A stretch of 64,000 nt of DNA from Bacillota bacterium (GTDB lineage: Bacteria > Bacillota > Desulfotomaculia > Desulfotomaculales > VENG01), in contig VENG01000001.1 in NCBI GenBank assembly GCA_009711705.1, positions 389,889 through 453,888 of the forward strand, written 5' to 3'. Positions 46,729 through 54,175 of this stretch are shown in pieces. Made by a program: the position numbers and the translations under genes. The notes below the pieces were generated by a model. That model was not told the DNA's origin, searched no databases, and worked only from the letters and a program-made list of their open reading frames with translations. How positions within the stretch are numbered: position 1 is the first letter of the stretch; each line of letters begins with the position of its first letter.

Positions 46729-46960
46729 CGCAGTAATGGCGGGGAATGTAACGTATTCAATATATGACTTATTACGGTAGGGGGTGACATTTTATCCAGG
46801 TGAATTTCGACTAAAAACTGTGATAAGCCACAGAATTCGATTTAAAGGTGGGTGGTGCCTTATGTGATTAATTGGCTATGTAGTTAAAAAGTAACGCGAA
46901 GTAACGGGGATTCTGTGAGAATTAACGCTATTATAACATTGGATAACGGGTAAAGTAACG
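46713..46960. repeat. GTAACG cluster in the gap before the protease gene
   Basis: GTAACG occurs at 46725, 46748, 46891, 46901 and 46955, and inverted (CGTTAC) at 46713, with TAACG variants at 46923 and 46944. The same pentamer GTAAC is repeated at the prophage left end. The gap lies about 16 kb from the left end, between F and I, where Mu carries its strong gyrase site. No convincing gene fits in 46729-46986. Confidence 0.55.
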
Positions 46961-46986
46961 GGTATGCCGACAGGAGGTGAGTAATT

Positions 46987-48033
46987 TTGTTTCTAGCTCT
47001 GGATAATAAGCCGGGTAAAATGGACCGGATGATATTAGACGGGAGGCAGGTTGATGGCGCTCCCGAGGAAATACAGATCCTCCCATACGGGCACGTAAAA
47101 AGCAAGAAAGGGAAGTTTTTTGCTGACGAGCAAGCGTTCCAACAAATAATCGCTAACTTCGACAGCGAAAAGAACGATATCGTAATAGATTATGAGCACC
47201 AAACACTGAAAGATGTGCAGGCTCCCGCTGCGGGGTGGATTAAAAGTTTAATGAATAAAGGCCGTGAAGGTCTTTGGGCGCAGGTGGAATGGACAAAAAG
47301 AGCCGGTGAGTATTTAGCCAATAAAGAATATCGTTATCTTTCGCCCGTCATTTGGGTAAAGAATTCAGACAAGCGCCCGGCAATATTTCATTCCGCCGCA
47401 CTTACAAATGTCCCGGCAGTGGATGGTATGGTGCCGCTAGTAAATAAACATAATCCTGATGAAGGGGATGAAGATATGGAATTTCGTGAGATGATTTTAA
47501 AAGCGCTGGGTTTGCCGGAAGATGCTACTGATGATCAGGTGAACCATGCACTAGAGCAGTTGAAGAAAAAGGATGGTCAGCCAGAAGAGCTGGATAAGCT
47601 ACAATCTTTCAAGGACGAAGTTATGGGAGTTTTGGAGATGGATAAAAAGTCTACTGCTGACCAGGTAAAAGGTAAGATCATCTCCCTTAAAAATCCTGCC
47701 GGGTATGTTCCGGTTGAGCAGTTTGACCAGTTGAAAAAGAGGCTGGATGAGAAAGATCGTGACGACCTGGTTCAAAATGCCATGAAAAATGGCAAGATAG
47801 CTCCGGCCCAAAAAGAATGGGCCGAAGAATATGCTCTCAAAGATCCATCCGGGTTTAAGGCTTTTCTTGATCAGGCCCCGGTAGTGGTGCCGGTGGGCAC
47901 CGATATTAGTGGAGGTAATCCAAGCCCGGAGTATAAGGGTGGGGAGATTGATGAGATGCAATTGCAGGTCAATAAAATGCTGGGTATTGATGATAAGGAA
48001 TTTAAAGAGCAGTACGGGGAGGGTGAGAAATAA
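46987..48033 (+). CDS. Prohead protease with scaffold domain, Mu I-like
   Basis: 348 residues. The N-terminal 150 match the Mu I protease family (EIQILPYGHVKSKKGKFFAD, DIVIDYEHQTLKDVQAPAAG, YLSPVIWVKNSDKRPAIFHS, LTNVPAVDGM), a serine-type prohead protease. The C-terminal half is charged and helical like scaffolding proteins (EEYALKDPSGFKAFLD). TTG start with AGGAGG at 9 bases. As in Mu I/Z, an internal start can give the scaffold alone. Confidence 0.88.
   Translation: MFLALDNKPGKMDRMILDGRQVDGAPEEIQILPYGHVKSKKGKFFADEQAFQQIIANFDSEKNDIVIDYEHQTLKDVQAPAAGWIKSLMNKGREGLWAQVEWTKRAGEYLANKEYRYLSPVIWVKNSDKRPAIFHSAALTNVPAVDGMVPLVNKHNPDEGDEDMEFREMILKALGLPEDATDDQVNHALEQLKKKDGQPEELDKLQSFKDEVMGVLEMDKKSTADQVKGKIISLKNPAGYVPVEQFDQLKKRLDEKDRDDLVQNAMKNGKIAPAQKEWAEEYALKDPSGFKAFLDQAPVVVPVGTDISGGNPSPEYKGGEIDEMQLQVNKMLGIDDKEFKEQYGEGEK
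47476..48033 (+). CDS. Nested scaffold protein, Mu Z-like (internal start)
   Basis: Within the protease gene, in the same frame, an ATG at 47476 follows GAAGGGGATGAAGAT, a usable ribosome site. It would give 185 residues starting MEFREMILKALGLPEDATDD, exactly the domain boundary after the protease. This copies the Mu I/Z and lambda C/Nu3 design, in which scaffold is made in excess of protease. Confidence 0.6.
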   Translation: MEFREMILKALGLPEDATDDQVNHALEQLKKKDGQPEELDKLQSFKDEVMGVLEMDKKSTADQVKGKIISLKNPAGYVPVEQFDQLKKRLDEKDRDDLVQNAMKNGKIAPAQKEWAEEYALKDPSGFKAFLDQAPVVVPVGTDISGGNPSPEYKGGEIDEMQLQVNKMLGIDDKEFKEQYGEGEK

Positions 48034-48440
48034 TGCCGGCATTAACTACCGATAGAAATACACCGTACCGCAAGGGTGAAATGCTTGAACTAGATGTGGC
48101 AGCGGGAGCTGTAATTTATGCCGGGTCGATTGTCGCGTTAAACGCCAGCGGATATGCTGAGCCCGGTTCCACGGCAGTGGATATTGTTAGCGCTGGGCGC
48201 TCAGAGCAATTCGTGGATAATAATGCCGGGGAAGACGGGGCAGCGACGGTGCGAGTAAGGCGTGGCGTGTTTAAGTTTGCTAACGATGGTGTTGATCCCG
48301 TTGATAGGTCGCATCTGCTGGGAACGTGCTACATAGTAGATGATCAAACGGTGGCGGCCACTGACGGTACAGGCACAAGGTCGGCGGCTGGAAAGCTGTT
48401 GGCGATCGAACCCGATGGGGTTTGGGTGGAGATTAATTAG
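48033..48440 (+). CDS. Head decoration-like protein
   Basis: 135 residues, beta-rich with many Gly, Ala and Val (AAGAVIYAGSIVALNASGYA). Place between protease/scaffold and major capsid, and a TAATG overlap, fit a small capsid decoration or cement protein (DUF2190-like). The family assignment is tentative. Confidence 0.65.
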   Translation: MPALTTDRNTPYRKGEMLELDVAAGAVIYAGSIVALNASGYAEPGSTAVDIVSAGRSEQFVDNNAGEDGAATVRVRRGVFKFANDGVDPVDRSHLLGTCYIVDDQTVAATDGTGTRSAAGKLLAIEPDGVWVEIN

Positions 48441-48455
48441 GAGGTTGAATAAGTA

Positions 48456-49346
48456 ATGATTGTAAATCAGGCGGCATTACAAAGTATTTACCGTGGGTTC
48501 AAGGTTATTTTTAATAACGCACTCAAAGAGGCTAAACCATCTTTTACGAAAGTGGCCACAGTAGTGCCCTCAACAACCAAGTCCGAAGAATATAAGTGGT
48601 TGGGAAAAGTTCCCCGGATGAGACAATGGGTTGGTGAAAGAGCAGTTCAAAACCTGTCAGCATACGGATTCACAATTAAAAATAAGCCGTATGAAGCCAC
48701 TGTGGGTGTTGATAGAGAAGATATCGAAGACGATTCAATTGGTCTTTACAACCCTATTATCCAGGCTTTAGGACATTCGGCTTCTATGCATCCGGACGAA
48801 CTAATTTTTGAGCTTTTGCCGGACGGTTTTACGCGTCTATGTTATGACGGGCAATACTTTTTTGATGATGACCATAAAGACGACGGTGGGCCTTTGCAAA
48901 GCAATAAGGGTGTCGCAGCCTTGTCTCCTGCATCCTATTCCGCAGCTAGAGCACAAATGATGAGTTTTAAGGATGAGCATAACAGGTCACTAAATATTGT
49001 GCCTAACTTGCTGGTGGTCCCCCCTCAATTGGACGGAATGGGCCGGGAGATATTGCTGGCGGAACGCAATGCCAACGGGGCCACAAACGTAAATCGCAAC
49101 ACTGCAGAGTTGTTGGTCGTGCCGGCCTTGTCCAATAATCCGACAGCCTGGTTTTTAATGGATACCACTAAGCCGGTGAAGCCACTTATCTTTCAGAGGC
49201 GGAAAAAAGCTGAATTTGTGGCACTGGACAATCCAAGCGATGAAAACGTATTTATGCGCAAGGAGTTTTTGTACGGCGTTGATTGCCGGGACAACGCCGG
49301 GTATGGCTTATGGCAGCTGGCTTATGGCAGCACCGGTACTGAATAA
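48456..49346 (+). CDS. Major capsid protein, Mu gpT-like
   Basis: 296 residues of the Mu gpT family: MIVNQAALQSIYRGFKVIFN at the start, WLGKVPRMRQWVGERAVQNL, KPYEATVGVDREDIEDDSIG and the C-terminal part with VPALSNNPTAWFLMDTTKPV. HK97-type fold by family. TTAGGAGG precedes the ATG. It builds the head shell and needs the protease and scaffold upstream. Confidence 0.9.
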   Translation: MIVNQAALQSIYRGFKVIFNNALKEAKPSFTKVATVVPSTTKSEEYKWLGKVPRMRQWVGERAVQNLSAYGFTIKNKPYEATVGVDREDIEDDSIGLYNPIIQALGHSASMHPDELIFELLPDGFTRLCYDGQYFFDDDHKDDGGPLQSNKGVAALSPASYSAARAQMMSFKDEHNRSLNIVPNLLVVPPQLDGMGREILLAERNANGATNVNRNTAELLVVPALSNNPTAWFLMDTTKPVKPLIFQRRKKAEFVALDNPSDENVFMRKEFLYGVDCRDNAGYGLWQLAYGSTGTE

Positions 49347-49374
49347 AAATATTTATACTCGGGGGTATGTATTT

Positions 49375-49707
49375 ATGCCGATTAGAATTATATCTCTCCG
49401 CAATGGCTTTCGCCGTTGCGGAGTTGAGCACCCGGCCAAGCCGGTGGTATATGGAGACAATTACTTTACTAAGGAGCAGGTAAAAAAGCTTACAGCCGAG
49501 CCTTTGTTGATTGTGGAAGAGGTTGCTGTGGACGATGAGGAAGAGGTAACAAAGAAGAATACCGACTTGGAAGATTTGCAAAAGATGACTGTGCTAGAGC
49601 TCAAGGAATTGGCGAAAACCATGGATATTGAACTAGCGCACCATGACACCAAACAGCAGATCGTAGATAAGATTGCCGACGCCCTTGTAGTTGTTGGTGA
49701 TAGTTAG
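49375..49707 (+). CDS. Head-tail region protein with HeH/LEM-like tail
   Basis: 110 residues. The start at 49375 has GGGGG upstream; the longer frame to 49216 only overlaps gpT. The C-terminus is a HeH/LEM/Rho-N-like motif (MTVLELKELAKTMDIELAHH, DTKQQIVDKIADAL) as in Mu gp35/HI1506-type proteins. The N-terminus is a small beta unit. Probably a minor head or joining protein. Confidence 0.7.
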   Translation: MPIRIISLRNGFRRCGVEHPAKPVVYGDNYFTKEQVKKLTAEPLLIVEEVAVDDEEEVTKKNTDLEDLQKMTVLELKELAKTMDIELAHHDTKQQIVDKIADALVVVGDS

Positions 49708-49709
49708 AA

Positions 49710-50132
49710 ATGTACTGCACCCTAGAGGATCTGCTGGGTAGGGTTGCTGAGGATGTTCTTATTGAGTGTACTGACGATGATGGTGCCGGGCAAATTGATG
49801 TAGTCAAAGTTGACCAGGCTATTGAGGACGCTACTAGTGAAATTAACGGTTACTGTATGTCCCGGTACGATGTTCCTTTTAATCCTGTCCCCCCCTTTAT
49901 GAAAAAATTGGCGGTGGATATCGCTATATATAATCTTTTTACGCGGCGCGGCTACGATGAAGAAAGCGCTGACCGCAGTATTTTGGATCGCTACAAAAAT
50001 ACGGTTCGGGTACTGGAGAATATTGCAAAAGGGATTATTACTTTAGGGCAACCACAACCGCCGCCAGAGACGGGGGCAACGGTGTTAAGTGAAGAACGTA
50101 AATTCTCACGCAGGAAGATGGAGGGTTTTTAA
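49710..50132 (+). CDS. Head-tail connector, Mu gp36-like (DUF1320)
   Basis: 140 residues with the DUF1320 outline: YCTLEDLLGRVAEDVLIECT, VDQAIEDATSEINGYCMSRY, and the helical part MKKLAVDIAIYNLFTRRGYD. These are gp6/gp15-like adaptor proteins that join portal and tail. Follows the previous gene by 2 bases. Confidence 0.82.
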   Translation: MYCTLEDLLGRVAEDVLIECTDDDGAGQIDVVKVDQAIEDATSEINGYCMSRYDVPFNPVPPFMKKLAVDIAIYNLFTRRGYDEESADRSILDRYKNTVRVLENIAKGIITLGQPQPPPETGATVLSEERKFSRRKMEGF

Positions 50133-50609
50133 ATGGGTATTCTGCTCGCCGGTGATTGGTCGAGGTTGGAAAATAGTATACATCGCATGGCAAGACTGGA
50201 CTTCACTGCCATGCATAGAGATATCGGCGAGCACTTAGTATCCAGCACCAAGGATCGGTTTGAAACCGGAACCGCACCGGATGGAAGTAGGTGGCCCGAA
50301 TCTATTAGAGCCCAAAATGAGGGTGGGCAAACATTACGGGATACCAGCAATTTATATAACAGTATAACTTACCATGCCCGCCCGGATCTGGTTGAAGTAG
50401 GTACCAATAGTAGAATAGCTCCCGTGCACCAGGAAGGTAAGATTATAAAGGTTAAGCAGGCTAGGCACTTACACTTTAAAGTTGGTGGGCGCTGGGCACG
50501 TAAGAAAAAAGTTAAAATCCCTGCCCGCCCCTTTATAGGCATAAGCGATGAGGACCGCCAGGCGATTGATGATATTATCGCCGAGCACCTGGAGGAGTGT
50601 TTGGAATGA
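50133..50609 (+). CDS. Tail completion protein, Mu G / gpS-like
   Basis: 158 residues of the phage virion morphogenesis family (tail completion): TKDRFETGTAPDGSRWPESI, TSNLYNSITYHARPDLVEVG and the C-terminal RPFIGISDEDRQAIDDIIAE. In Mu the gene (G) lies before I, but here it sits after the capsid, as in other Mu-like phages. Starts right at the previous stop. Confidence 0.82.
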   Translation: MGILLAGDWSRLENSIHRMARLDFTAMHRDIGEHLVSSTKDRFETGTAPDGSRWPESIRAQNEGGQTLRDTSNLYNSITYHARPDLVEVGTNSRIAPVHQEGKIIKVKQARHLHFKVGGRWARKKKVKIPARPFIGISDEDRQAIDDIIAEHLEECLE

Positions 50610-51112
50610 TAAGCGAGTGCCGGGGCTACCTGGTGAGTTTACTCCAAGAGATAGGTGTGAGCAGGGTTAACACAGATGCGGAGGGCGGCGGAAAACATCA
50701 AGCGGCTCCCTTTGCGCAGCTAATGCAGGGGAAAGAAAAATTTGAATATGACGGTTCACTGGTTGCAAGAAAGCTAGATGCGGAGAATGAGCAATATCTA
50801 TACCGACGCCGAATATATAGGCATATGGCGCAGGTAAAAGTGCGCATAACCCACCGGAGCGGGGACGAGGCCACAGCGGCTAAGAGAGACTTTCTGGCCA
50901 ACCTTTCCCGCAGGATATGGGATGAAAATAATAATGCTGTATTAGTGAGTGTGCCGGAGAGTAGTCCAGAGGATGACTCCAGCCTTTTAAAACAACAGGA
51001 TGCGGCAGTGGTTATGGTGACATTTGAGGGTGGTGTGTATAAAGATTATGCAATACCGATTTTTGATCTATCCAGCGCGCTGGTAATCGAAACTGAAACC
51101 GGGGAGGTGTAG
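50606..51112 (+). CDS. Tail region protein, Mu gp37 position
   Basis: About 168 residues. The ATG at 50606 has GGAGGAG 8-9 bases upstream and overlaps the previous stop. Mixed alpha/beta, like tail terminator proteins (FAQLMQGKEKFEYDGSLVAR, YRHMAQVKVRITHRSGDEAT). Position suggests a tail terminator or Mu gp37 role; no clear family match. Confidence 0.6.
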   Translation: MISECRGYLVSLLQEIGVSRVNTDAEGGGKHQAAPFAQLMQGKEKFEYDGSLVARKLDAENEQYLYRRRIYRHMAQVKVRITHRSGDEATAAKRDFLANLSRRIWDENNNAVLVSVPESSPEDDSSLLKQQDAAVVMVTFEGGVYKDYAIPIFDLSSALVIETETGEV

Positions 51113-51114
51113 TG

Positions 51115-51336
51115 ATGGGTAAGAAAGCAAGTGAAGTCAACGAGAATAAAAAGACTGCCGGAGAACCAACTTTTACTATTGAAGATTTGGCTCAAAAACA
51201 TCCCACCCCGGCCTGGGTAATGGCTGGCCTTAAAACTGCTTACGGGTGGGGAGAAGGTAAAAAACTGACTGAAAAGCAGTTTATAGAAGCAAAAGATAAG
51301 TGGCTTCGTGGACCAATGAGAAGGAAGGTGAAGTAA
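51115..51336 (+). CDS. Small tail-region protein
   Basis: 73 residues, positively charged. FTIEDLAQKHPTPAWVMAGL with WGEGKKLTEKQFIEAKDKWL is a compact helical unit seen in small proteins next to sheath genes. Position of Mu gp38. Function unknown. GGGGAGGTG precedes the ATG. Confidence 0.6.
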   Translation: MGKKASEVNENKKTAGEPTFTIEDLAQKHPTPAWVMAGLKTAYGWGEGKKLTEKQFIEAKDKWLRGPMRRKVK

Positions 51337-52761
51337 ATGCCGGGTTTGCCGGATGTAGATGTAAACATTTTGGATGGCGGGTTGGGAGTATTACCCCCTT
51401 CCGCTTCGGGGCTGCAGGCTAAAGTAGGTGTGTGCTCAGCAGGAACGGTGAACGGTATCACGAGTATTACCGACCCGGAGCAGATTGTAGATAAGTTGGG
51501 GACCGGCCCTTTGGTGAATGCGCTTTTTGATTCCTTCGCTGGCGGGGCACGAATTGTGTATGCGGTGAGGGCCGAGGGCGATATTGCCGGCACACTTGGT
51601 GAAGTGAGTTCAGTAAAGACCGGCCAAGGTGATATGACGGTTTCTGGTGCACCGCTGGATGCTTATAGTGCAGTAGTCGAAATAATGGATGGTGGTGCTC
51701 TTAACGAGGCTACTTTTAGATACAGCCTGGATGGCGAAGACACCTGGTCTAAAAAAATAACTGTGCCCGAGCTTGGACCGTATGAGATCTCCGGAACCGG
51801 GATAACGCTTACCTTCTCTGAGTTTGAAACCGATCCTGCAGACTCCTTTGCCGCCGGGGATAAATATACTTTTTCCTCTGTTGCACCGCAAGCTAGCGTT
51901 GTCAATGTGAACGCTGCTGTAGATTCGCTCCTGTCATCCAGTTATCTGTATGAGTTTATTCATATTGTAGGCGAATCCGATGCGGCAATGTGGGCTGCTG
52001 CCGATGTGAAGGCCGTCGAGGCAGAAGGCAATTATTGTTATTTGCACATGCTTTGCGAAGCGCGCGGGCCTGATGATGGTGAGGATGCTGATGCCTGGAC
52101 GCAAGCTTTGTTGGATGAAATTGCAAACTTTGCATCCACAAGGGTGTCAATATGCGCCGCGCGGGGAGAAATATTGGATATGAATACCGGTCGCCAAGTG
52201 GATAGAAACAGTGCCGGTCTATATGCCGGGCGGGTAAGCAGCACAAATGTGCAGGAGTCGCCGGGTAAAGTAAGACTGGGGCCAGTATCTGGAATGTTGG
52301 CACTGAAACCGGACGGGTTAAATGACGGGCATATTCTAGCGCTGGACCAAGCCGGGTTCATAACTTTCCGGCAGTACAGAGGTCTTTCCGGGTTTTATAT
52401 TACTAACGGAAGGATAGCTGCCGAGAGTGTATCCGACTATCAGTATGTAGAAGTTCGCCGCCCAATGGATAAAGCCTGTATGTTGGTTCGTAATGCGGCC
52501 CTAATGTCCGAACATGGGGAAATAGACCCCACTAACTTATCCCAAAGTATAAAACCTTTGGAGGCCGATTTGACGCAGCCACTGGATATTATGGCTAGCC
52601 CTGCAAATGGTGAAATAGCCAGAGGGCGGGTGGTTATACCGCTGGACCAGGATATACTGGCCACCAGCACAATTAGGTCCAAGATCAGGATTGTTCCCAT
52701 GGCCATAATGCGCTGGATTGAGTTGGAAGTGGGGTATGAGAACCCGGCAGCCGCGCGATAG
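51337..52761 (+). CDS. Contractile tail sheath protein (DUF2586-like), Mu gpL position
   Basis: 474 residues, single-gene start directly at the previous stop, AAGGTGAAG upstream. It contains sheath features (GPLVNALFDSFAGGARIVYA; the C-terminal block GRVVIPLDQDILATSTIRSK) with an inserted beta domain (about 90-180). Shows that the phage is a myovirus with a contractile tail. The family resembles DUF2586 sheaths more than Mu gpL itself. Confidence 0.82.
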   Translation: MPGLPDVDVNILDGGLGVLPPSASGLQAKVGVCSAGTVNGITSITDPEQIVDKLGTGPLVNALFDSFAGGARIVYAVRAEGDIAGTLGEVSSVKTGQGDMTVSGAPLDAYSAVVEIMDGGALNEATFRYSLDGEDTWSKKITVPELGPYEISGTGITLTFSEFETDPADSFAAGDKYTFSSVAPQASVVNVNAAVDSLLSSSYLYEFIHIVGESDAAMWAAADVKAVEAEGNYCYLHMLCEARGPDDGEDADAWTQALLDEIANFASTRVSICAARGEILDMNTGRQVDRNSAGLYAGRVSSTNVQESPGKVRLGPVSGMLALKPDGLNDGHILALDQAGFITFRQYRGLSGFYITNGRIAAESVSDYQYVEVRRPMDKACMLVRNAALMSEHGEIDPTNLSQSIKPLEADLTQPLDIMASPANGEIARGRVVIPLDQDILATSTIRSKIRIVPMAIMRWIELEVGYENPAAAR

Positions 52762-52779
52762 AAAAGGGGGTGTTGATAG

Positions 52780-53211
52780 ATGATTAATGGTAAGCGCTAT
52801 AGTTGGGAAGATATATCCGTGCAGATGCCGCACGGAACTCTGGTAGACATAAATAGTATTGAGTACAGCGATGAAAAAGAAATCGAGCCGATTTACGGCA
52901 AAGGCAGTAATCCTCAGGGGTACGGTACCGGCAATTATTCTGCCAGCGGCAAGGCCACACTTTTAAGGGAAGAGCATAATAAGTTTGTTGCTTATGCTAA
53001 GCAGCAGAGTTCAAATTTATACCGGCTTTCCCCCTTCCCTATTACCGTGTCATATGCCAACGATGACCAGCCGACAACTACGGATATTTTGAAGCAGTGT
53101 AAAATAACTAAAGTGTCCCGTTCCGGCAGCCAGGGGGATAAGAGTAACACGGTGGAGTATGAGTTCCTTATTTTGGGCGGGATTAATGACAATGGGCTAG
53201 AGCCCAACTAA
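52780..53211 (+). CDS. Tail tube protein, Mu gpM-like
   Basis: 143 residues. Begins MINGKRYSWEDISVQMPHGT, continues with DINSIEYSDEKEIEPIYGKG, and ends in a beta sheet (QCKITKVSRSGSQGDKSNTV). This is the size and pattern of myovirus tube proteins; it forms the inner tube inside the sheath. Ribosome site AAGGGGGTG. Confidence 0.82.
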   Translation: MINGKRYSWEDISVQMPHGTLVDINSIEYSDEKEIEPIYGKGSNPQGYGTGNYSASGKATLLREEHNKFVAYAKQQSSNLYRLSPFPITVSYANDDQPTTTDILKQCKITKVSRSGSQGDKSNTVEYEFLILGGINDNGLEPN

Positions 53212-53234
53212 TTAGTTAGCAGGAGGTAAGAAAA

Positions 53235-53615
53235 TTGGGTGGAGATGAAAATACAGTTGTAAGCGCCGGCACAGTGAAAACTGAAAAGGATAAGGTTTCC
53301 CAGTCTCAGATTGAGCAGTGGAAACAGCAATACGGTGACGTTTATGAGATTAAGGATGACGGGTTCAGTGAAGATGAAATGCCCACATTTTATTTCCGCA
53401 GGCCGGGCAGGCCGCAGCTATCCAGGTTTACTAAGGAAGCCATGAAAGACGCTTATAAAGCAATGCATAACATGGTTTACGGCTGCCTTTTGTATCCTTC
53501 CGAGGAAAAGGTGAAGCAGTTATTTGAGGACAGGCCGGGATTGGCCATTGCTGTGGGTAACGAGCTGCAAAGGATTGTAGGTACCAACCAAGATTTTTTG
53601 TCCAAGAAATTGTAA
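53235..53615 (+). CDS. Tail assembly chaperone (G part), Mu gp41-like
   Basis: 126 residues. TTG start behind AGGAGG. Helical C-terminal half (FTKEAMKDAYKAMHNMVYGC, LAIAVGNELQRIVGTNQDFL). It stands between tube and tape measure, the place of the G/GT chaperones. A slippery TTTTTTG sits 5 codons before the stop and leads by -1 shift into the downstream frame. It coats the tape measure during tail assembly. Confidence 0.85.
   Translation: MGGDENTVVSAGTVKTEKDKVSQSQIEQWKQQYGDVYEIKDDGFSEDEMPTFYFRRPGRPQLSRFTKEAMKDAYKAMHNMVYGCLLYPSEEKVKQLFEDRPGLAIAVGNELQRIVGTNQDFLSKKL
53594..53600 (+). promoter_or_regulatory. -1 ribosomal frameshift site (T TTT TTG)
   Basis: The zero-frame codons TTT (53595-53597) and TTG (53598-53600), with the T before them, form the X XXY YYZ heptamer. 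Slipping back one base continues TTT GTC CAA GAA ATT GTA AGA CGG GTG and into the frame ending at 53824. The zero-frame stop is 15 bases later. The geometry agrees with the known G/GT frameshift of phage tails, including Mu. Confidence 0.8.
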
Positions 53616-53620
53616 GACGG

Positions 53621-53824
53621 GTGGAAGACTTGCGGGAGGATGGTCTCCCGCAAATAGAGGCCCTGGTGCAGTACTACTTTGCTCTTTCAAGGGAGGAGCT
53701 GGACAAGCTAGGAGACGATGAGTTCTTGGATATGGCGGCACAGGCTTACTTTTACGAGGACCGTCGTGCAGTGGCGACGCAGCGGGGAGTTTTGATGGCT
53801 TTTGCAGAACTGGCGAAGGGGTAA
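53621..53824 (+). CDS. Tail assembly chaperone T part (reached by -1 frameshift)
   Basis: 67 residues from the GTG, helical (GLPQIEALVQYYFALSREEL, EFLDMAAQAYFYEDRRAVAT). The GTG has no good ribosome site, and the open frame extends upstream through the slippery site, so the natural product is the fused GT protein (53235-53599 joined in the -1 frame to 53824), about 196 residues. The fused form would be made at a low ratio and bridge tape measure and tube. Confidence 0.75.
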   Translation: MEDLREDGLPQIEALVQYYFALSREELDKLGDDEFLDMAAQAYFYEDRRAVATQRGVLMAFAELAKG

Positions 53825-53831
53825 ATAGAAA

Positions 53832-53854
53832 ACCGGCAGCTTAACGCTGCCGGT
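53832..53854. terminator. Hairpin between chaperone and the leftward gene
   Basis: ACCGGCAGC (53832-53840) pairs perfectly with GCTGCCGGT (53846-53854). Read leftward it is followed by TTTCTATTT and ends the leftward membrane-protein gene, whose stop is in the loop. Rightward it has no T run. Confidence 0.7.
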
Positions 53855-54122
53855 CACCTTTACTGATTGTCTCATACGCTTCTTGTTTGCCCTCTTTCCA
53901 CCCTTTTGATACCGCACTGAAAAGTTGTTTAAAGATAGATAATAGAAAACTACATGTGCTTACAAAGAAGCGGATTAAACCTGAAGCAACTTTAAGTATT
54001 ATTGTAAAGATATCAGTAACTATAGTAAATATAATCGGTGCTGATTTGATTAAGCCATAAACCAGGCCAATTACGGCACCGATACCGAAAAAGAACAGAA
54101 ATATCATGAGGAATTCAAACAT
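53841..54122 (-). CDS. Leftward membrane protein in the tail operon (moron)
   Basis: 93 residues with two or three hydrophobic segments (FEFLMIFLFFFGIGAVIGLV, SAPIIFTIVTDIFTIILKVA, FFVSTCSFLLSIF) and a charged tail (KGWKEGKQEAYETISKGDRQ). AGGAGG lies 9 bases before the ATG. With its own promoter (54147-54174) and terminator it is independent of the late operon, so it could be expressed in the lysogen. Such morons often give the host superinfection exclusion or another benefit; the function here is unknown. Confidence 0.75.
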   Translation of the reverse strand: MFEFLMIFLFFFGIGAVIGLVYGLIKSAPIIFTIVTDIFTIILKVASGLIRFFVSTCSFLLSIFKQLFSAVSKGWKEGKQEAYETISKGDRQR

Positions 54123-54146
54123 TTACCAAAACCTCCTTTGATATAG

Positions 54147-54174
54147 AATATACCACTACCACCGGGGGTGTCAA
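54147..54174 (-). promoter_or_regulatory. Sigma-A promoter of the leftward moron
   Basis: Reading leftward: TTGACA (54174-54169), 16 bases, TATATT (54152-54147), then AGGAGG 9 bases before the ATG at 54122. Near-consensus. The -35 box lies 2 bases from the tape-measure GTG and inside its ribosome-site region. Confidence 0.65.
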
Positions 54175-54175
54175 T

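Noticed and set aside
46741..46866. Tiny frames in the F/I gap (14 and 27 residues)
   Set aside because: No proper ribosome site; the gap is better explained by the GTAACG repeats.
47599..48042. 147-residue leftward frame in the protease/scaffold gene
   Set aside because: It is antisense to a conserved gene, and its composition is that of a shadow frame.
49216..49374. Longer start for the HeH/LEM-like gene
   Set aside because: The extension lies inside the capsid gene and GGGGG marks the ATG at 49375.
52038..52361. Leftward frames inside the sheath gene
   Set aside because: They have no ribosome sites and are explained by antisense reading of the sheath codons.
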